DNA of 6,146 nucleotides from NCBI GenBank assembly GCA_963966765.1, contig CAXAAR010000108.1:1-6146 (forward strand). Direction: 5' to 3'. The DNA is from Aequoribacter sp003520285 (GTDB lineage: Bacteria; Pseudomonadota; Gammaproteobacteria; Pseudomonadales; Halieaceae). The position numbers and the translations under genes are program-made. Shown here piece by piece: positions 5,575-6,146 of the stretch. The notes beneath the pieces are model-generated. The model did no database searches and was not told the origin of the DNA. It worked only from the letters and a program-made list of their open reading frames with translations. Each line of letters opens with the position of its first letter. The first letter of the stretch is position 1.

Positions 5575-6146
5575 CTAGGCCACCCCTGGATAAACACCAC
5601 CGTCAAGCAACAACGCTTGCCCGGTCATGTAGCTTGCGTGGACACTGCACAGAAAAGCGCAACATTGGCCAAACTCCTCGGCGGTACCAAATCGCTTGGC
5701 TGGGATCGACTGCTGCATGAACTCAGCAACCTGTTCTGCTGTCAGGTTCATGGCGCCAGCTCTGGCGGAAAAAATAGCATCGAGTCGTTCGGTCGCATGC
5801 AACCCTGGTAGCAGGCTGTTAATGGTCACGTTGTGCGGTGCCAAAACAGCGGCAATACCTTTCGAATAAGCCACCAAGCCAGATCTCATCGCATTCGAGA
5901 GATCTAAACCCACCATGGGAGATTTCACTGAGCCGCTCGTGATCGTGACAATGCGACCAAATTGCTTTGCTTCCATCGACCCGACAACTCGGTTAATTAG
6001 ATCAGTCATGCCGTACAGGTTCGCATCAAGCGCATGAATCCAATCCTCTCGGCTCAAGGTCTTGTAGTCTTTAACGGGCGGCCCACCCGCATTCACAATC
6101 AGAATATCGGGTTCAGGCATGGCCGCAAGCACCGCGTCACGACCAG
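5575..6146 (-). CDS. Short-chain dehydrogenase/reductase, atypical active site, N-terminus outside window
   Basis: 190 codons of an SDR-family oxidoreductase. The frame stays open to the right edge, so the GTG at 6130-6132 and ATG at 6118-6120 are internal and the glycine-rich cofactor loop is out of view. Visible elements in order: DILIVNAGGPP (central NAG strand), DWIHALDANLYGM, GRIVTITSGSVKSP with the catalytic-serine region, LSNAMRSGL where YxxxK is expected, APHNVTINSLLPG, IPAKRFGTAEEFG, and the C-terminal GQALLLDGGVYPG. NAD(P)H use is expected from the fold. The canonical Tyr and Lys are absent; Ser, Asn and Arg occupy the segment, as I recall from a subgroup annotated as 3-oxoacyl-ACP reductases. 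Substrate is unknown. The gene converges on LysR with 94 bp between the two stops. Confidence 0.92.
   Translation of the reverse strand, partial: GRDAVLAAMPEPDILIVNAGGPPVKDYKTLSREDWIHALDANLYGMTDLINRVVGSMEAKQFGRIVTITSGSVKSPMVGLDLSNAMRSGLVAYSKGIAAVLAPHNVTINSLLPGLHATERLDAIFSARAGAMNLTAEQVAEFMQQSIPAKRFGTAEEFGQCCAFLCSVHASYMTGQALLLDGGVYPGVA

Overview
The window reads as ordinary chromosomal sequence from a gammaproteobacterium, probably a marine or aquatic one. Protein families (HipBA, LysR, an NMO-like flavoprotein, an extended GST-like protein, an atypical SDR) and moderate GC fit this, but no single gene fixes a genus. No rRNA, tRNA, CRISPR array or intact insertion sequence was found.

Layout: (1) 1-734, minus strand: the start of a hipBA toxin-antitoxin operon. 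hipB is complete, the hipA toxin runs off the left edge, and the two overlap by 4 bp. Upstream lie three copies of a near-palindromic operator, one covering the predicted -10. (2) 735-1025: AT-rich non-coding DNA with a second, unrelated pair of palindromic sites (834-889) that has no gene attached, then a hairpin behind the next gene. (3) 1026-3767, minus strand: three genes in one direction. Transcription order is a four-helix DUF4345-like membrane protein, an extended glutathione S-transferase-like protein, and a nitronate-monooxygenase-family flavoprotein. (4) 3768-4254: a long divergent intergenic region with a good plus-strand promoter and several dyad and direct repeats. (5) 4255-5480, plus strand: a small exported protein followed after 20 bp by a LysR-type regulator. 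(6) 5575-6146, minus strand: the C-terminal two thirds or so of a short-chain dehydrogenase that converges on the LysR gene.

How they may work together: hipB would repress its own operon and neutralise HipA kinase. The LysR gene sits divergently from the membrane protein/GST/flavoprotein group, the usual arrangement for a regulator of a small redox or detoxification locus, but the sequence does not prove this link. Two enzymes look like non-canonical family members: the NMO-like protein has Phe where the catalytic His is expected, and the SDR lacks the Tyr-x-x-x-Lys pair. I see no convincing wholly new system; the least explained element is the orphan repeat pair at 834-889.
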